Of a DNA stretch of 64,000 bases, positions 1 through 8,496 are shown in pieces. The stretch spans positions 62,001-126,000 of the forward strand of contig NZ_AP012547.1 in NCBI RefSeq assembly GCF_000828635.1, read 5' to 3'. The position numbers and the translations under genes are program-made. How positions within the stretch are numbered: the stretch's first letter is position 1; each line of letters opens with the position of its first letter. The DNA is from Sulfuritalea hydrogenivorans sk43H (GTDB lineage: Bacteria > Pseudomonadota > Gammaproteobacteria > Burkholderiales > Rhodocyclaceae). The notes under the pieces are model-generated. The model saw nothing but the letters and a program-made list of their open reading frames with translations. It had not been told where the DNA came from and did not search any database.

Positions 1-1
1 C

Positions 2-1435
2 GACCAGTTTGCCAACCGCGACTTCGCCCACTACCCGCGTGAAAAATGGTTTCAGCCCGGCGCCAATGGCGAATGGCCGGAACAGTTGCTGACGCCCGAA
101 CTGCGCGCGCTCTACAACCCCGACGGATCGATCGACGCCAATGCGCTGGTGGACCTCAATTCCGGCGACGCCGAGCGCGGCATCTGCGCCCTGCCCTACG
201 TGCGGCAACGCGATGGCGAGACGGTCTGGTTCCCGGTCAACATCATCGGCAACCTGTACGTCAGCAACGGCATGTCGGCCGGCAACACCGAGATGGAAGC
301 GCGCACCCAGGCGTTGTCGGAAATCCTCGAGCGCCACATCAAGTTCCGCATCATCAGCGAAGGGCTGTGCCTGCCCGACGTTCCCGACGAGGTGATCGCG
401 CGTTATCCGCGCATCGAAGCCGGCATCCGCGGCTTGCGCGAGGCCGGCTTCGGCATCCTGGTCAAGGACGCGTCGCTCGGTGGCGAATACCCGGTGATGA
501 ACGTCACGCTGCTGCATCCCGAGGACCAGGGCTGCTTCTCCAGCTTCGGCGCCCATCCGCGTTTCGAGATCGCACTCGAACGCGCGCTGACCGAGCTGCT
601 GCAGGGCCGCGGCCTCGATGCGCTGGCCGGCTTCCCCGAGCCCGGTTTCGACCTCGACGAAATCGCCGCCTCGCCCAACATCGAGATCCACTTTGTCGAT
701 TCCAGCGGCATCATCAGCTGGAACTTCCTGAGTGGCACGCCGGATTTCGAATTCGTCGACTGGAACTTCAGCAATACCACGGCGGAGGATTACCAGTGGC
801 TGGTGGAACGGATTCATCGCTCCGGCCACGACATCTACATCGCCGACTTCACGCACCTCGGGGTCTATGCCTGCCGCATCCTGGTGCCGGGCATGTCGGA
901 GATCTATCCGCTGGACGATCTGGAGTGGGAGAACAACAGCGTCGGCAACGCCATCCGCGAAGCCATCCTGCACCTGCCGGAACTCGACGACGAAGAATGC
1001 GCCAACCTGCTGGACACGCTGAACGACCTCGACCTGCAGGACGCCCGCCCCGTTGCGGCGCTGATCGGCCTCGCCGCCGACGAGGGCTCGCTGTGGAGCG
1101 ACCTGCGCGTGGGCGAACTGAAGACGCTGCTGGCGCTGGCCATCGGCGATGGGGATGCGATCCGCGAAGGCTGCGAATGGGTGCGCCACTTCGAGCAGCT
1201 CGATCCCGCGCGCCGCCGGATCTATCGCTGCATCGAGATCCTGCTGAAACTGGGCGGCGCCGAGGGGCATCGCGGCGCACTGGAACATCTCTACGGTACG
1301 GACACCGTGGCCACCGCCGAGGCCATGCTGCGGCGGGAGCAGCGCTTTTTCGGCCTCGATACGCCGGGCATGGGGCTCGCCGGCTGCGATCTGCATCAGC
1401 GCTTGCTGGCGGCCTACGCCAAGCTACCTCACTAG
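2..1435 (+). CDS. ycaO: YcaO-family protein, 5' end outside the window
   Basis: The open frame runs from the window edge and its start codon lies upstream; 477 codons are visible. The visible N-terminal residues (DFAHYPREKWF) and the block MSAGNTEMEARTQALSEILE, with its spaced Glu residues, fit the ATP-binding YcaO fold. The long C-terminal helical region and the overall length match E. coli YcaO rather than the shorter azoline-forming cyclodehydratases. Known for the family: E. coli YcaO helps RimO methylthiolate ribosomal protein S12, and YcaO domains use ATP to activate amide carbonyls. No precursor-peptide gene is seen downstream, which argues against a RiPP role, but the upstream side is not visible. 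The family is clear; the exact role is inferred. Confidence 0.85.
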   Translation, partial: DQFANRDFAHYPREKWFQPGANGEWPEQLLTPELRALYNPDGSIDANALVDLNSGDAERGICALPYVRQRDGETVWFPVNIIGNLYVSNGMSAGNTEMEARTQALSEILERHIKFRIISEGLCLPDVPDEVIARYPRIEAGIRGLREAGFGILVKDASLGGEYPVMNVTLLHPEDQGCFSSFGAHPRFEIALERALTELLQGRGLDALAGFPEPGFDLDEIAASPNIEIHFVDSSGIISWNFLSGTPDFEFVDWNFSNTTAEDYQWLVERIHRSGHDIYIADFTHLGVYACRILVPGMSEIYPLDDLEWENNSVGNAIREAILHLPELDDEECANLLDTLNDLDLQDARPVAALIGLAADEGSLWSDLRVGELKTLLALAIGDGDAIREGCEWVRHFEQLDPARRRIYRCIEILLKLGGAEGHRGALEHLYGTDTVATAEAMLRREQRFFGLDTPGMGLAGCDLHQRLLAAYAKLPH

Positions 1436-1477
1436 GAGCGATCGACAGGCCGCCCTCCTAACAGCTATTCTTCCGGC

Positions 1478-2242
1478 ATGACACTCCCGCTCTCCGTTGC
1501 CACCTGGAACATCCACAAGGGTTTTTCGCAGTTCAATCGGCGCATGATGGTGCACGAGCTGCGCGAGCGTCTGCGCGAACTGTCGGCCGACATCGTCTTC
1601 CTGCAGGAAGTGCAGGGCCTGCATCTGGGGCATGCCGAGCGGCATCCGGACTGGCCCGCGACGCCGCAGCACGAATTCCTCGCCGAGGACGTCTGGGGCA
1701 ACCACTCCTACGGCCGCAACATGGTCTATGACCACGGCCATCACGGCAACGCGATTCTTTCGCGCTTTCCCATCCTGCACGAACACAACCAGGATGTGAC
1801 CCACCTGCGTTTCGAGAAACGCGGCCTGCTGCATTGCGCGATCGAGCTGCCGCGACTGGCGCAGCCGCTGCACTGCGTCTGCGTGCATCTGTCGCTGTTT
1901 GCGCGCTCGCGGCGGCGGCAGATGGACGCGCTGGGGAGCCGGATCGAGAACCTGGTGCCGGCGGATGCACCGCTGCTGATCGCCGGCGACTTCAACGACT
2001 GGCGCAACCACGCCGACGACCTGCTGGCGGATCGTCTCGGCCTGGTCGAAGTGTTTGCCGGCGAAGGCCGGCGACCGTCGCGCAGTTACCCGGCCGCGCT
2101 GCCCATGTTCCGCCTCGACCGCATTTACCAGCGCGGCCTGCAGGTGGCTGCGACGGAAGTCCATGCCGGGCCGCCGTGGTCGAGCATTTCCGATCACGCC
2201 GCGCTTTCCGCCGAACTTCAGGTCAGGATCGACGTACCGTGA
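1478..2242 (+). CDS. ybhP: Endonuclease/exonuclease/phosphatase family protein, YbhP-like
   Basis: A 254-residue protein with the full EEP (DNase I-like) signature: ATWNIHKG near the N-terminus, VFLQEVQ (metal-binding Glu), GNAILSRFP, the GDFND block (residues about 170) and the closing SDH (SISDHAALSA). This fold hydrolyses phosphodiesters or phosphomonoesters with a divalent metal. Its stop overlaps the GTG start of the cardiolipin synthase that follows, so the two are probably translationally coupled. The same pair (ybhP next to clsB) occurs in E. coli, which points to a membrane-phospholipid role rather than DNA repair. The true substrate is not known from sequence. No signal peptide is seen. 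Confidence 0.85.
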   Translation: MTLPLSVATWNIHKGFSQFNRRMMVHELRERLRELSADIVFLQEVQGLHLGHAERHPDWPATPQHEFLAEDVWGNHSYGRNMVYDHGHHGNAILSRFPILHEHNQDVTHLRFEKRGLLHCAIELPRLAQPLHCVCVHLSLFARSRRRQMDALGSRIENLVPADAPLLIAGDFNDWRNHADDLLADRLGLVEVFAGEGRRPSRSYPAALPMFRLDRIYQRGLQVAATEVHAGPPWSSISDHAALSAELQVRIDVP

Positions 2243-3432
2243 GCGCCGACCGGGGGGATGCCGCTTCGCATGACTTTCTTGCCGGCAATCGACTGTCTTT
2301 GCTCAACTCGGGAGGCGAGTATTTTCCCGCGCTGATCGCCCAGATCGATGCAGCAGTGCACGAAGTGCATCTGGAAACCTACATTTTTGCCGACGACGCC
2401 ACCGGACGCCTGGTGGCTGCCGCGCTGAATCGTGCCGCGCAGCGGGGTGTCGCCGTGCGCGTGCTGGTGGACGGTTTCGGCGCGCGCGAGTTTGCGGCGG
2501 GTCTGGGCGTCGAGCTGGAGGCCGGCGGCGTCGAGGTGATGACCTATCGTCCGGAGGTGGGAAACACCCGCTTCAGGCGCCATCGCCTGCGCCGGTTGCA
2601 CCGCAAGCTTTCCGTTTTCGACGGCCGCGTTGCTTTTGTCGGCGGCATCAATGTGATCGACGATTTCGATGACGGCAAGGCGGAGTCGGCGCGTTTCGAT
2701 TATGCGGTACGCATCGAAGGTCCGCTGGTGCCGCGCATCCATGCGGCCATGCGCCACGTCTGGCGGCTGGTGCGCTGGGCCCGTCTCGGGCGCCGTCCGC
2801 CGCCGCCTGCTGCGTTGCCGGTCGTGCCGGCCGCGAGCGGCACGACGAAGGCCGCGCTGCTGGTCCGCGACAACCTGCGCCATCGCCGCGACATCGAGAA
2901 CGCCTATCTGGCGGCCATCCATTCCGCCCGCGAGGAGATCGTGATTTCCAACGCCTACTTCCTTCCGGGCCGCCGTTTTCGCAATGCCCTGCTGGCGGCG
3001 GCGAAGCGTGGTGTCAGCGTCAAGCTGTTGCTGCAAGGCCGCGTCGAGCATGTCCTGCAGCACTATGCGACGCAGTCGCTCTACGACCGCATGCTGGCAG
3101 CGGGCGTCCGCGTTTTCGAATACGAGAAGGCCTTCCTGCATGCCAAGGTCGCGGTGATCGACGGCGACTGGGCCACCGTCGGCTCCTCGAATATCGATCC
3201 TTTCAGCCTGCTGCTGGCACGCGAAGCGAATGTCGTGGTACGCGATGCCGAGTTCGCCGGGCAACTGCGGGCCAGCCTCCTGACCGCCATCGAAGGCGTT
3301 GCCATCGAAATCCGGGCGGAGGATCAGCGCAGCCGTTCGTGGCTGGTGCGCCTCGCCAGCGCCGCCGCCTACGGCCTGGTGCGCTTCATGATCGGCGTCA
3401 CGCGCTACGGCGGCAAGCAGTACGCCGACTAG
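2239..3432 (+). CDS. clsB: Cardiolipin synthase B, phospholipase D family
   Basis: A 397-residue protein with two HKD phosphodiesterase motifs: HRKLSVFDGRVAFVGGIN in the first half and HAKVAVIDGDWATVGSSNID in the second. Two such motifs and the lack of N-terminal membrane helices fit ClsB, which makes cardiolipin by phosphatidyl transfer. I chose the GTG at 2239 because it overlaps the upstream TGA (GTGA) and the translation becomes family-like straight after it. An open frame continues further upstream but is only the ybhP gene read in another frame. The C-terminal amphipathic stretch (LASAAAYGLVRFMIG) may help membrane contact. Confidence 0.9.
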   Translation: MSADRGDAASHDFLAGNRLSLLNSGGEYFPALIAQIDAAVHEVHLETYIFADDATGRLVAAALNRAAQRGVAVRVLVDGFGAREFAAGLGVELEAGGVEVMTYRPEVGNTRFRRHRLRRLHRKLSVFDGRVAFVGGINVIDDFDDGKAESARFDYAVRIEGPLVPRIHAAMRHVWRLVRWARLGRRPPPPAALPVVPAASGTTKAALLVRDNLRHRRDIENAYLAAIHSAREEIVISNAYFLPGRRFRNALLAAAKRGVSVKLLLQGRVEHVLQHYATQSLYDRMLAAGVRVFEYEKAFLHAKVAVIDGDWATVGSSNIDPFSLLLAREANVVVRDAEFAGQLRASLLTAIEGVAIEIRAEDQRSRSWLVRLASAAAYGLVRFMIGVTRYGGKQYAD

Positions 3433-3509
3433 GAATCCGGGATGCCAGTCGGTGAATGATTGGCCTACAATCCAATCGAGATACGACAGTATGGGATTGG
3501 GAATTTGTC

Positions 3510-5255
3510 ATGTGGTCCCGCATAGCAGGCTTCATTCTTTTGCTGACGATTGGCTGCGCCTGTGCCGCGGAGCGCAATGTCACGGTCAGCCGTGTCGATG
3601 CCGCCGCCAGCGGCAAACGCGTGGCCCTCGTCATCGGCAATGGCAAATATCCCGGCGCTCCGCTCAGGAACCCGGTCAATGATGCTCGCGACATCGCGGC
3701 CGCACTGAAGAAGCTCGGCTTTGAGGTGATCGAGAGATTCGATGTTCCGCAGAAGGAGATGAATCGCGCCATCACTCAGTTTGGCGCCAGGCTTTCGGGC
3801 GACACTGCGGCCCTGTTCTATTACGCTGGTCATGGCATTCAGGTAAGAGGAAAGAATTACCTCGTCCCCATCGATGCCCAGATAGCCACGGAAGCATCGG
3901 TACGCAGCGAAACCGTCGACGTGGATGCCCTGCTCGAACAACTGGGCACCAGCCCGCTCAACATCGTCATCCTCGACGCTTGCCGCAACAACCCGTTCGA
4001 ACGCAGGTTCCGCGGCACCGGTGGCGGTCTCGCGCAGATGGACGCGCCCAAGGGCACGCTGATCGCCTACGCCACGGCGCCGGGCAAGGTCGCCTTGGAT
4101 GGCGAAGGCAGAAACGGCCTCTATACCCAGGAACTCCTCAAGCAGATGCAGACGCCAGGACTTTCGGTGGAAAGCATGTTCAAGCGCGTGCGTGCCAGGG
4201 TGGCCAAGGCGACAGGAGACAACCAGATGCCGTGGGAGGCGTCATCCCTGACTGGCGAGTTCTATTTCAATCCGGCAGCGGGCCGAACCGAAGTGGCGAT
4301 TGCCGCTCCCGCATCGGCGATCCATGTTCAAAGCCCGGAGGAAATCGAGCAGGACTACTGGGATCGGGCCAAAGGATTACCCGGCACAACGGGTTATGAA
4401 GAATATTTGAAGCGATATCCGGAAGGAAGATTTGAAGCCATAGCGAAACTTGAAATTGCGAAGCTCGGTCAAGGCGCCGCGATCAGGCATCCCCACGATG
4501 GCATCTGGGCGGGCGAGGTGGAAACCAGTGGCGATCTGTTCGGCAGGGGCGCGACAACGCGCGTCCAGATCAGGGTCGAGCAAAGCCGTCTCGTCGGCAG
4601 CGCCACCATCACGAACGACAACCGCGTCTTCTCCGGGACCGTGGATCGCGAAGGCAATCTCGTGGATGCGCGCATCACTGGAAAGTCACAGACATACCGG
4701 CTTGCCGGAAAGCTTTGGGACGCGTCCGGCGACGGATCAGGCGGGTGGAAACTCAAGATGCGTCTGAAACCCCAGGGCGCGGTGATTGCCGGCCAGGGCA
4801 CAAGGTCCGGGCCGCCGGAATCGATGATCAGAGGGGCGCTGGTCCGCACCCAGGGCGACGGAAAACGATGGCTGATAGTCGTCCAGGAGCCCAACTGCAA
4901 GTATTGCAAGAAGCAGGAAGAAGAGCTTGCGAAGATGCAGAATCTGACAATCTATACGCACATCAAGACGTTTACCGATGATGCCAGACGCAGGCGAAAG
5001 GACATTCTTTGCGCCATCGATCCGGTGAGTGCGTGGGCCGGCTGGATGCTTTCAGGTATCGCACCGGTCGGCAGGCCGGATTGTGACGGTCAGGAAGCGT
5101 CGCCACCGGAAGATTTGCGGAGTTGGCTCGATTCGCTTGCCGCGACGCCAACCATTTTGCTGCCCGACGGGCAGGTCGTCACCGGGTATCTTGCGCACCC
5201 GGCTCTTGAAAGCCGTCTCGGCCAGGCTTGGTCGTCGAGCAACGCGGGACGTTAA
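3510..5255 (+). CDS. Secreted caspase-like (peptidase C14) protein with a C-terminal DsbC-like thioredoxin domain
   Basis: A 581-residue protein started at the ATG that gives a clean signal peptide (WSRIAGFILLLTIGCACAAE); an earlier in-frame ATG at 3456 would bury it. Residues 36-255 are a caspase-like domain with the catalytic His in YYAGHG (H108) and Cys in LDACRNNPF (C158). Residues about 330-425 look like a beta-rich segment (GIWAGEVETSGDLFG). Residues about 450-570 resemble the DsbC/DsbG thioredoxin fold: a redox CKYC pair (463-466), a second pair of Cys at 501 and 525, and the cis-Pro loop ATPTILLPDGQVVTGY (546-560). Caspase homologues with WD or SEL1 repeats are common in bacteria; this pairing with a disulfide isomerase-like domain is one I do not recognise. 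Periplasmic location is inferred. Confidence 0.85.
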   Translation: MWSRIAGFILLLTIGCACAAERNVTVSRVDAAASGKRVALVIGNGKYPGAPLRNPVNDARDIAAALKKLGFEVIERFDVPQKEMNRAITQFGARLSGDTAALFYYAGHGIQVRGKNYLVPIDAQIATEASVRSETVDVDALLEQLGTSPLNIVILDACRNNPFERRFRGTGGGLAQMDAPKGTLIAYATAPGKVALDGEGRNGLYTQELLKQMQTPGLSVESMFKRVRARVAKATGDNQMPWEASSLTGEFYFNPAAGRTEVAIAAPASAIHVQSPEEIEQDYWDRAKGLPGTTGYEEYLKRYPEGRFEAIAKLEIAKLGQGAAIRHPHDGIWAGEVETSGDLFGRGATTRVQIRVEQSRLVGSATITNDNRVFSGTVDREGNLVDARITGKSQTYRLAGKLWDASGDGSGGWKLKMRLKPQGAVIAGQGTRSGPPESMIRGALVRTQGDGKRWLIVVQEPNCKYCKKQEEELAKMQNLTIYTHIKTFTDDARRRRKDILCAIDPVSAWAGWMLSGIAPVGRPDCDGQEASPPEDLRSWLDSLAATPTILLPDGQVVTGYLAHPALESRLGQAWSSSNAGR

Positions 5256-5288
5256 TCGCGGGCCATCACCCTCGGGCTCGCGCAGTCA

Positions 5289-6017
5289 TTAGTGATGCAG
5301 GATGCGGGCGAGAAAGGTCTTCGCCCGTTCGCTCGCCGGGGCCTCGAAAAACTGCGCGACCGGCGCGTCCTCGACGATCTCGCCGTGGTCCATGAACACC
5401 ACGCGTTTCGCCACCTTGCGCGCAAAGCCCATCTCGTGGGTGACGACCATCATGGTCATGCCTTCCTGCGCCAGCTCGACCATGACATCGAGCACCTCGC
5501 CGATCATTTCCGGGTCGAGCGCCGAGGTCGGTTCGTCGAACAGCAGGCAGATCGGGTCCATCGCCAGGGCGCGGGCGATTGCCACGCGCTGCTGCTGGCC
5601 GCCGGACAACTGGCCGGGAAACTTGCTCGCGTGCGCGCGCAGGCCGACGCGGTCGAGCAGCGCGATGCCGCGCGCGGCGGCTTCGTCAGGGCTGCGGCCG
5701 AGCACCTTGACCTGCGCCAGCGCCAGGTTCTGCACCACGCTCATGTGCGGGAACAGTTCGAAGTGCTGGAACACCATGCCGACGCGGGCGCGCAGCTTCG
5801 GCAGGTCGGTCTTCGGGTCGCCAACCGAAATGCCGTCGACCGTGATCGTGCCCTGCGTGAAGGGTTCCAGGCCGTTCACACATTTGATCAGCGTCGATTT
5901 GCCCGAACCCGACGGGCCGCAGACCACCACCACTTCGCCCTTGGCGACATGGGTGCCGCAGTCCTTCAGCACCTGGGTGTGGCCGTACCACTTCGACACG
6001 TTCTGAATTTTGATCAT
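5289..6017 (-). CDS. gltL: Glutamate/aspartate ABC transporter ATP-binding protein
   Basis: A 242-residue polar amino acid transporter ATPase. It shows Walker A GPSGSGKST, the Q-loop in FQHFELFPH, signature LSGGQQQRVAIARAL, Walker B LLFDEPTSALD and the switch His in VVTHEMGFA. It is the last gene of a minus-strand gltI-gltJ-gltK-gltL set and powers import of acidic amino acids through GltJK. The 117 bases between gltK and this gene carry a large CGCAGATT-type palindrome, which could set the relative amount of ATPase made. The symbol follows the GltI match two genes upstream. Confidence 0.9.
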   Translation of the reverse strand: MIKIQNVSKWYGHTQVLKDCGTHVAKGEVVVVCGPSGSGKSTLIKCVNGLEPFTQGTITVDGISVGDPKTDLPKLRARVGMVFQHFELFPHMSVVQNLALAQVKVLGRSPDEAAARGIALLDRVGLRAHASKFPGQLSGGQQQRVAIARALAMDPICLLFDEPTSALDPEMIGEVLDVMVELAQEGMTMMVVTHEMGFARKVAKRVVFMDHGEIVEDAPVAQFFEAPASERAKTFLARILHH

Positions 6018-6024
6018 TCTATTT

Positions 6025-6105
6025 TCCGCAGATGACGCAGATTTTCACAGATTACAGCGCGCCAAGCTATTCGATCCATCTGCGCAAATCTGCGAAATCT
6101 GCGGA
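6025..6105. repeat. CGCAGATT-armed palindromic repeat, copy 1
   Basis: The left arm at 6025-6045 reads TCCGCAGATGACGCAGATTT and the right arm at 6078-6105 is its approximate reverse complement, built from tandem TCTGCG(A/C)AA units and ending in CTGCGGA. The RNA would fold into a long hairpin. It sits inside the glt operon between gltK and gltL. Two relatives lie at 24269-24339 and 28873-28959. Confidence 0.8.
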
Positions 6106-6134
6106 CCAACTGCATTTATTGGTCATGTCCAATT

Positions 6135-6797
6135 TCATCGCACGATGGCGACGCGCTTCTGCAATTGTTTCACGGCGAGCGACAGGCTGAAGCAGATGGC
6201 GAAGTAGATCAGTGCCGAGAGCACGATCATTTCCACCGGCCGGTTGTAATTCTTGCCCACCACGTCGGCCGCCTTGAGCATGTCCTTGGCGCCGATCGCA
6301 TAGACCAGCGAGGTGTCCTGGAACAGCACGATGGTCTGCGTCAGCAGCACCGGCAGCATGTTGCGCACGGCCTGCGGCAGTATCACATGGATCATGGTCT
6401 GGGCCTGGCCGAGGCCCAGCGCGAAGGCGGCATTGACCTGGCCGCGCGGCACGCTCTGGATGCCCGAACGCATGATCTCGCAATAGAAGGCCGCTTCGAA
6501 GGCGGTGAAGGTGATGATCGCCGAGGTCTCGGCGCCGACCGGCGCGCCGGTGAGGAAGGGAATGACGAGGAAGAACCAGAGGATCACCAGTACCAGCGGG
6601 ATCGAGCGCATCAGGTCCACATAGGCGCCGGCAATGCGCGCCAGCGGCACGATCGGCGACAGCCGCGCCAGCGCCAGCAGCGTGCCGATGACGATGCCGC
6701 CGGTCATTGCCACCAGCGTCAGGCGCAGCGTGAACAGCAGGCCGTCGCGGATGAAGGGCAGGCTCGGGCCCCAGACGGAAAAATCGAACTCGCCCAT
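6135..6797 (-). CDS. gltK: Glutamate/aspartate ABC transporter permease
   Basis: A 220-residue inner-membrane permease of the His/Glu/Gln family. The N-terminus leads into a transmembrane helix (LLFTLRLTLVAMTGGIVIGTL), and the EAA loop that contacts the ATPase appears as EIMRSGIQSVPRGQVNAAFALG. Its ATG lies one base past the stop of gltJ, so the two permeases are probably made together as a heterodimer. Confidence 0.9.
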   Translation of the reverse strand: MGEFDFSVWGPSLPFIRDGLLFTLRLTLVAMTGGIVIGTLLALARLSPIVPLARIAGAYVDLMRSIPLVLVILWFFLVIPFLTGAPVGAETSAIITFTAFEAAFYCEIMRSGIQSVPRGQVNAAFALGLGQAQTMIHVILPQAVRNMLPVLLTQTIVLFQDTSLVYAIGAKDMLKAADVVGKNYNRPVEMIVLSALIYFAICFSLSLAVKQLQKRVAIVR

Positions 6798-6798
6798 C

Positions 6799-7536
6799 TC
6801 AGCCGGTCCGCGCGATGAGGCCGGGCACGCGGCTCTTCGCCTCGATCCACGCCATGCCGCGGTTGGCGGCGAAGGCGCAGATGAAGTAGAGCAGCGTCAC
6901 CGCCAGATAGGTCTCGATGCCCTGCTCCGAATCCTCCTGCATTTGCCGCGCCTGGAAGGTCAGCTCCAGCACGCCGATGGCGAAGGCCACCGAGGAATTC
7001 TTGAACACGTTCATGAACTCCGAGGTCAGCGGCGGGATCACGATGCGCAGCGCCTGCGGAAGGATCACGTGGCGGTAGGTTTGCGGCAGGGTGAAGCCCA
7101 GCGCCAATGATGCATCACGCTGGCCGCGCGGCAGGCTGCCGACGCCGGCGCGCACCTGCTCGGCGACGCGCGCCGAGGTGAAGAAGCCGAGGCACAGCGC
7201 GGCGGTGACGAATTCCTTGGCCGGCATGTCCTGCTTGACCCACAGCGACCAGTCGCGCGGCAGGAATTCCGGCACGACGAAGAACCAGAGGAACATCTGC
7301 ACCAGCAGCGGGATGTTGCGGAACAGCTCGACCCAGGCAGTGGCCAGCAGCGCCAGCAGGCGCGAAGGCGTGGTGCGCAGCGCGCCGACCGCGATGCCGA
7401 TGCAGAGCGCCAGCAGCCAGGCGGTCAGCGACACCGCCAGCGTCCAGCCGAGGCCGGTGATCAGCCAGTCGAGATAGGTTTCGTCGCCCGACTTGACCTG
7501 TTCGAGGAAGATACCGAAGTTCCAGTGGTAGTTCAT
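6799..7536 (-). CDS. gltJ: Glutamate/aspartate ABC transporter permease
   Basis: A 245-residue permease partner of GltK with several hydrophobic helices and the EAA-type loop (AEQVRAGVGSLPRGQRDASLALG). The longer N-terminal part, with the GDETYLDWLITGLGWTLAVS segment, is typical of GltJ. It follows gltI after 42 bases that contain one copy of the 24-base dispersed repeat. Confidence 0.9.
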   Translation of the reverse strand: MNYHWNFGIFLEQVKSGDETYLDWLITGLGWTLAVSLTAWLLALCIGIAVGALRTTPSRLLALLATAWVELFRNIPLLVQMFLWFFVVPEFLPRDWSLWVKQDMPAKEFVTAALCLGFFTSARVAEQVRAGVGSLPRGQRDASLALGFTLPQTYRHVILPQALRIVIPPLTSEFMNVFKNSSVAFAIGVLELTFQARQMQEDSEQGIETYLAVTLLYFICAFAANRGMAWIEAKSRVPGLIARTG

Positions 7537-7553
7537 CCCGGGTGCGTCAGCTG

Positions 7554-7577
7554 GTCGCCGTACCGCCAGCGCCGACT
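7554..7577 (-). repeat. 24-base dispersed repeat, gltI-gltJ gap
   Basis: It matches the AGTCGGCGCTGGCGATACGG-CGAA consensus at 22 of 24 positions by eye, on the minus strand. It begins one base after the gltI stop codon and fills most of the gap to gltJ. Confidence 0.8.
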
Positions 7578-7578
7578 T

Positions 7579-8481
7579 TTACTTCTTGTTGAAGCTCTCG
7601 GCCGGCGCGTCGCTCGGCGCCTTGATCAGCTTCTTCAACTGCTCGCTCATCGGGAAATTCATACTGACATTTTTCGGCGGGATCGGCGAGAGGAACCAGC
7701 GCGTGTACAGCTTGTCCAGCTCGCCGCTTTTCATGAGGCCGATCACGGCCGCGTCGACTAGCTTCTTGAACGCCGGATCGTCGCGGCGCAACATGATGGC
7801 GATCGGTTCGACGTTGAGCACCTCGCCGACGATGGCGTAATCGGCCGGCGATTTCGAGCTGACGATGAGGCCGGCGAGCAGGTTGTCGTCCATGACGAAA
7901 GCCACCGCGCGGTCGGTCTCCAGCATCAGGAAGGCATCGGCGTGGTCCTTGCCATAGACCTCCTTGAAGTCGATGCCCTTGCCCTTTTCGTGGGCGCGCA
8001 TCAGCTGCACGCTGGTGGTGCCGGTGGTGGTGGCCACCGGCTTGCCGCCAAGTTGGGCCAGACCGGTGATGCCGGAAGCCTTCTTCACCGCCATGCGCAC
8101 GTTGGTGACGAAAGTGGTCGGTGCGAAGGCGACCTGCTTCTGCCGCGCCTCGTTGTTGGTGGTCGAGCCGCATTCGAGGTCGACCGTGCCGTTTGCCACC
8201 AGCGGGATGCGGTTCTGCGAAGTCACGGCCTGGTGCTGCAGCTTGAGCGCCGGCAGCTTCAGTTGCGCCTTGACCGCATCGACGATGCGATTGCAGACGT
8301 CGATGTGGTAGCCCACGGGCTGCTGCTTGTCGTCGAGGTAGGACAGCGGATAAGACGATTCGCGGATGCCGAGCGTGATGCTGCCGTTGTCCTTCACTTT
8401 CTTCAGCGTGCCTGTTTCTTGCGCCAATGCGGGCGCGGCGGCGATGACGATGGCGACGAGCAGTGCGGTGCGATGGTTCAT
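7579..8481 (-). CDS. gltI: Glutamate/aspartate-binding periplasmic protein
   Basis: A 300-residue periplasmic binding protein with a clear signal peptide (HRTALLVAIVIAAAPALAQ). The mature start (TGTLKKVKDNGSITLGIRES, then SYPLSYLDDKQQPVGYHIDV) and the ligand-loop segment VDLECGSTTNN follow E. coli GltI closely. It captures L-glutamate and L-aspartate and delivers them to GltJK. It is the first gene of the set; the Atm1-type exporter gene ends only 15 bases upstream, so read-through from that gene is possible. No separate promoter was identified. Confidence 0.92.
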   Translation of the reverse strand: MNHRTALLVAIVIAAAPALAQETGTLKKVKDNGSITLGIRESSYPLSYLDDKQQPVGYHIDVCNRIVDAVKAQLKLPALKLQHQAVTSQNRIPLVANGTVDLECGSTTNNEARQKQVAFAPTTFVTNVRMAVKKASGITGLAQLGGKPVATTTGTTSVQLMRAHEKGKGIDFKEVYGKDHADAFLMLETDRAVAFVMDDNLLAGLIVSSKSPADYAIVGEVLNVEPIAIMLRRDDPAFKKLVDAAVIGLMKSGELDKLYTRWFLSPIPPKNVSMNFPMSEQLKKLIKAPSDAPAESFNKK

Positions 8482-8496
8482 GGCGGTCTCCTTGGC

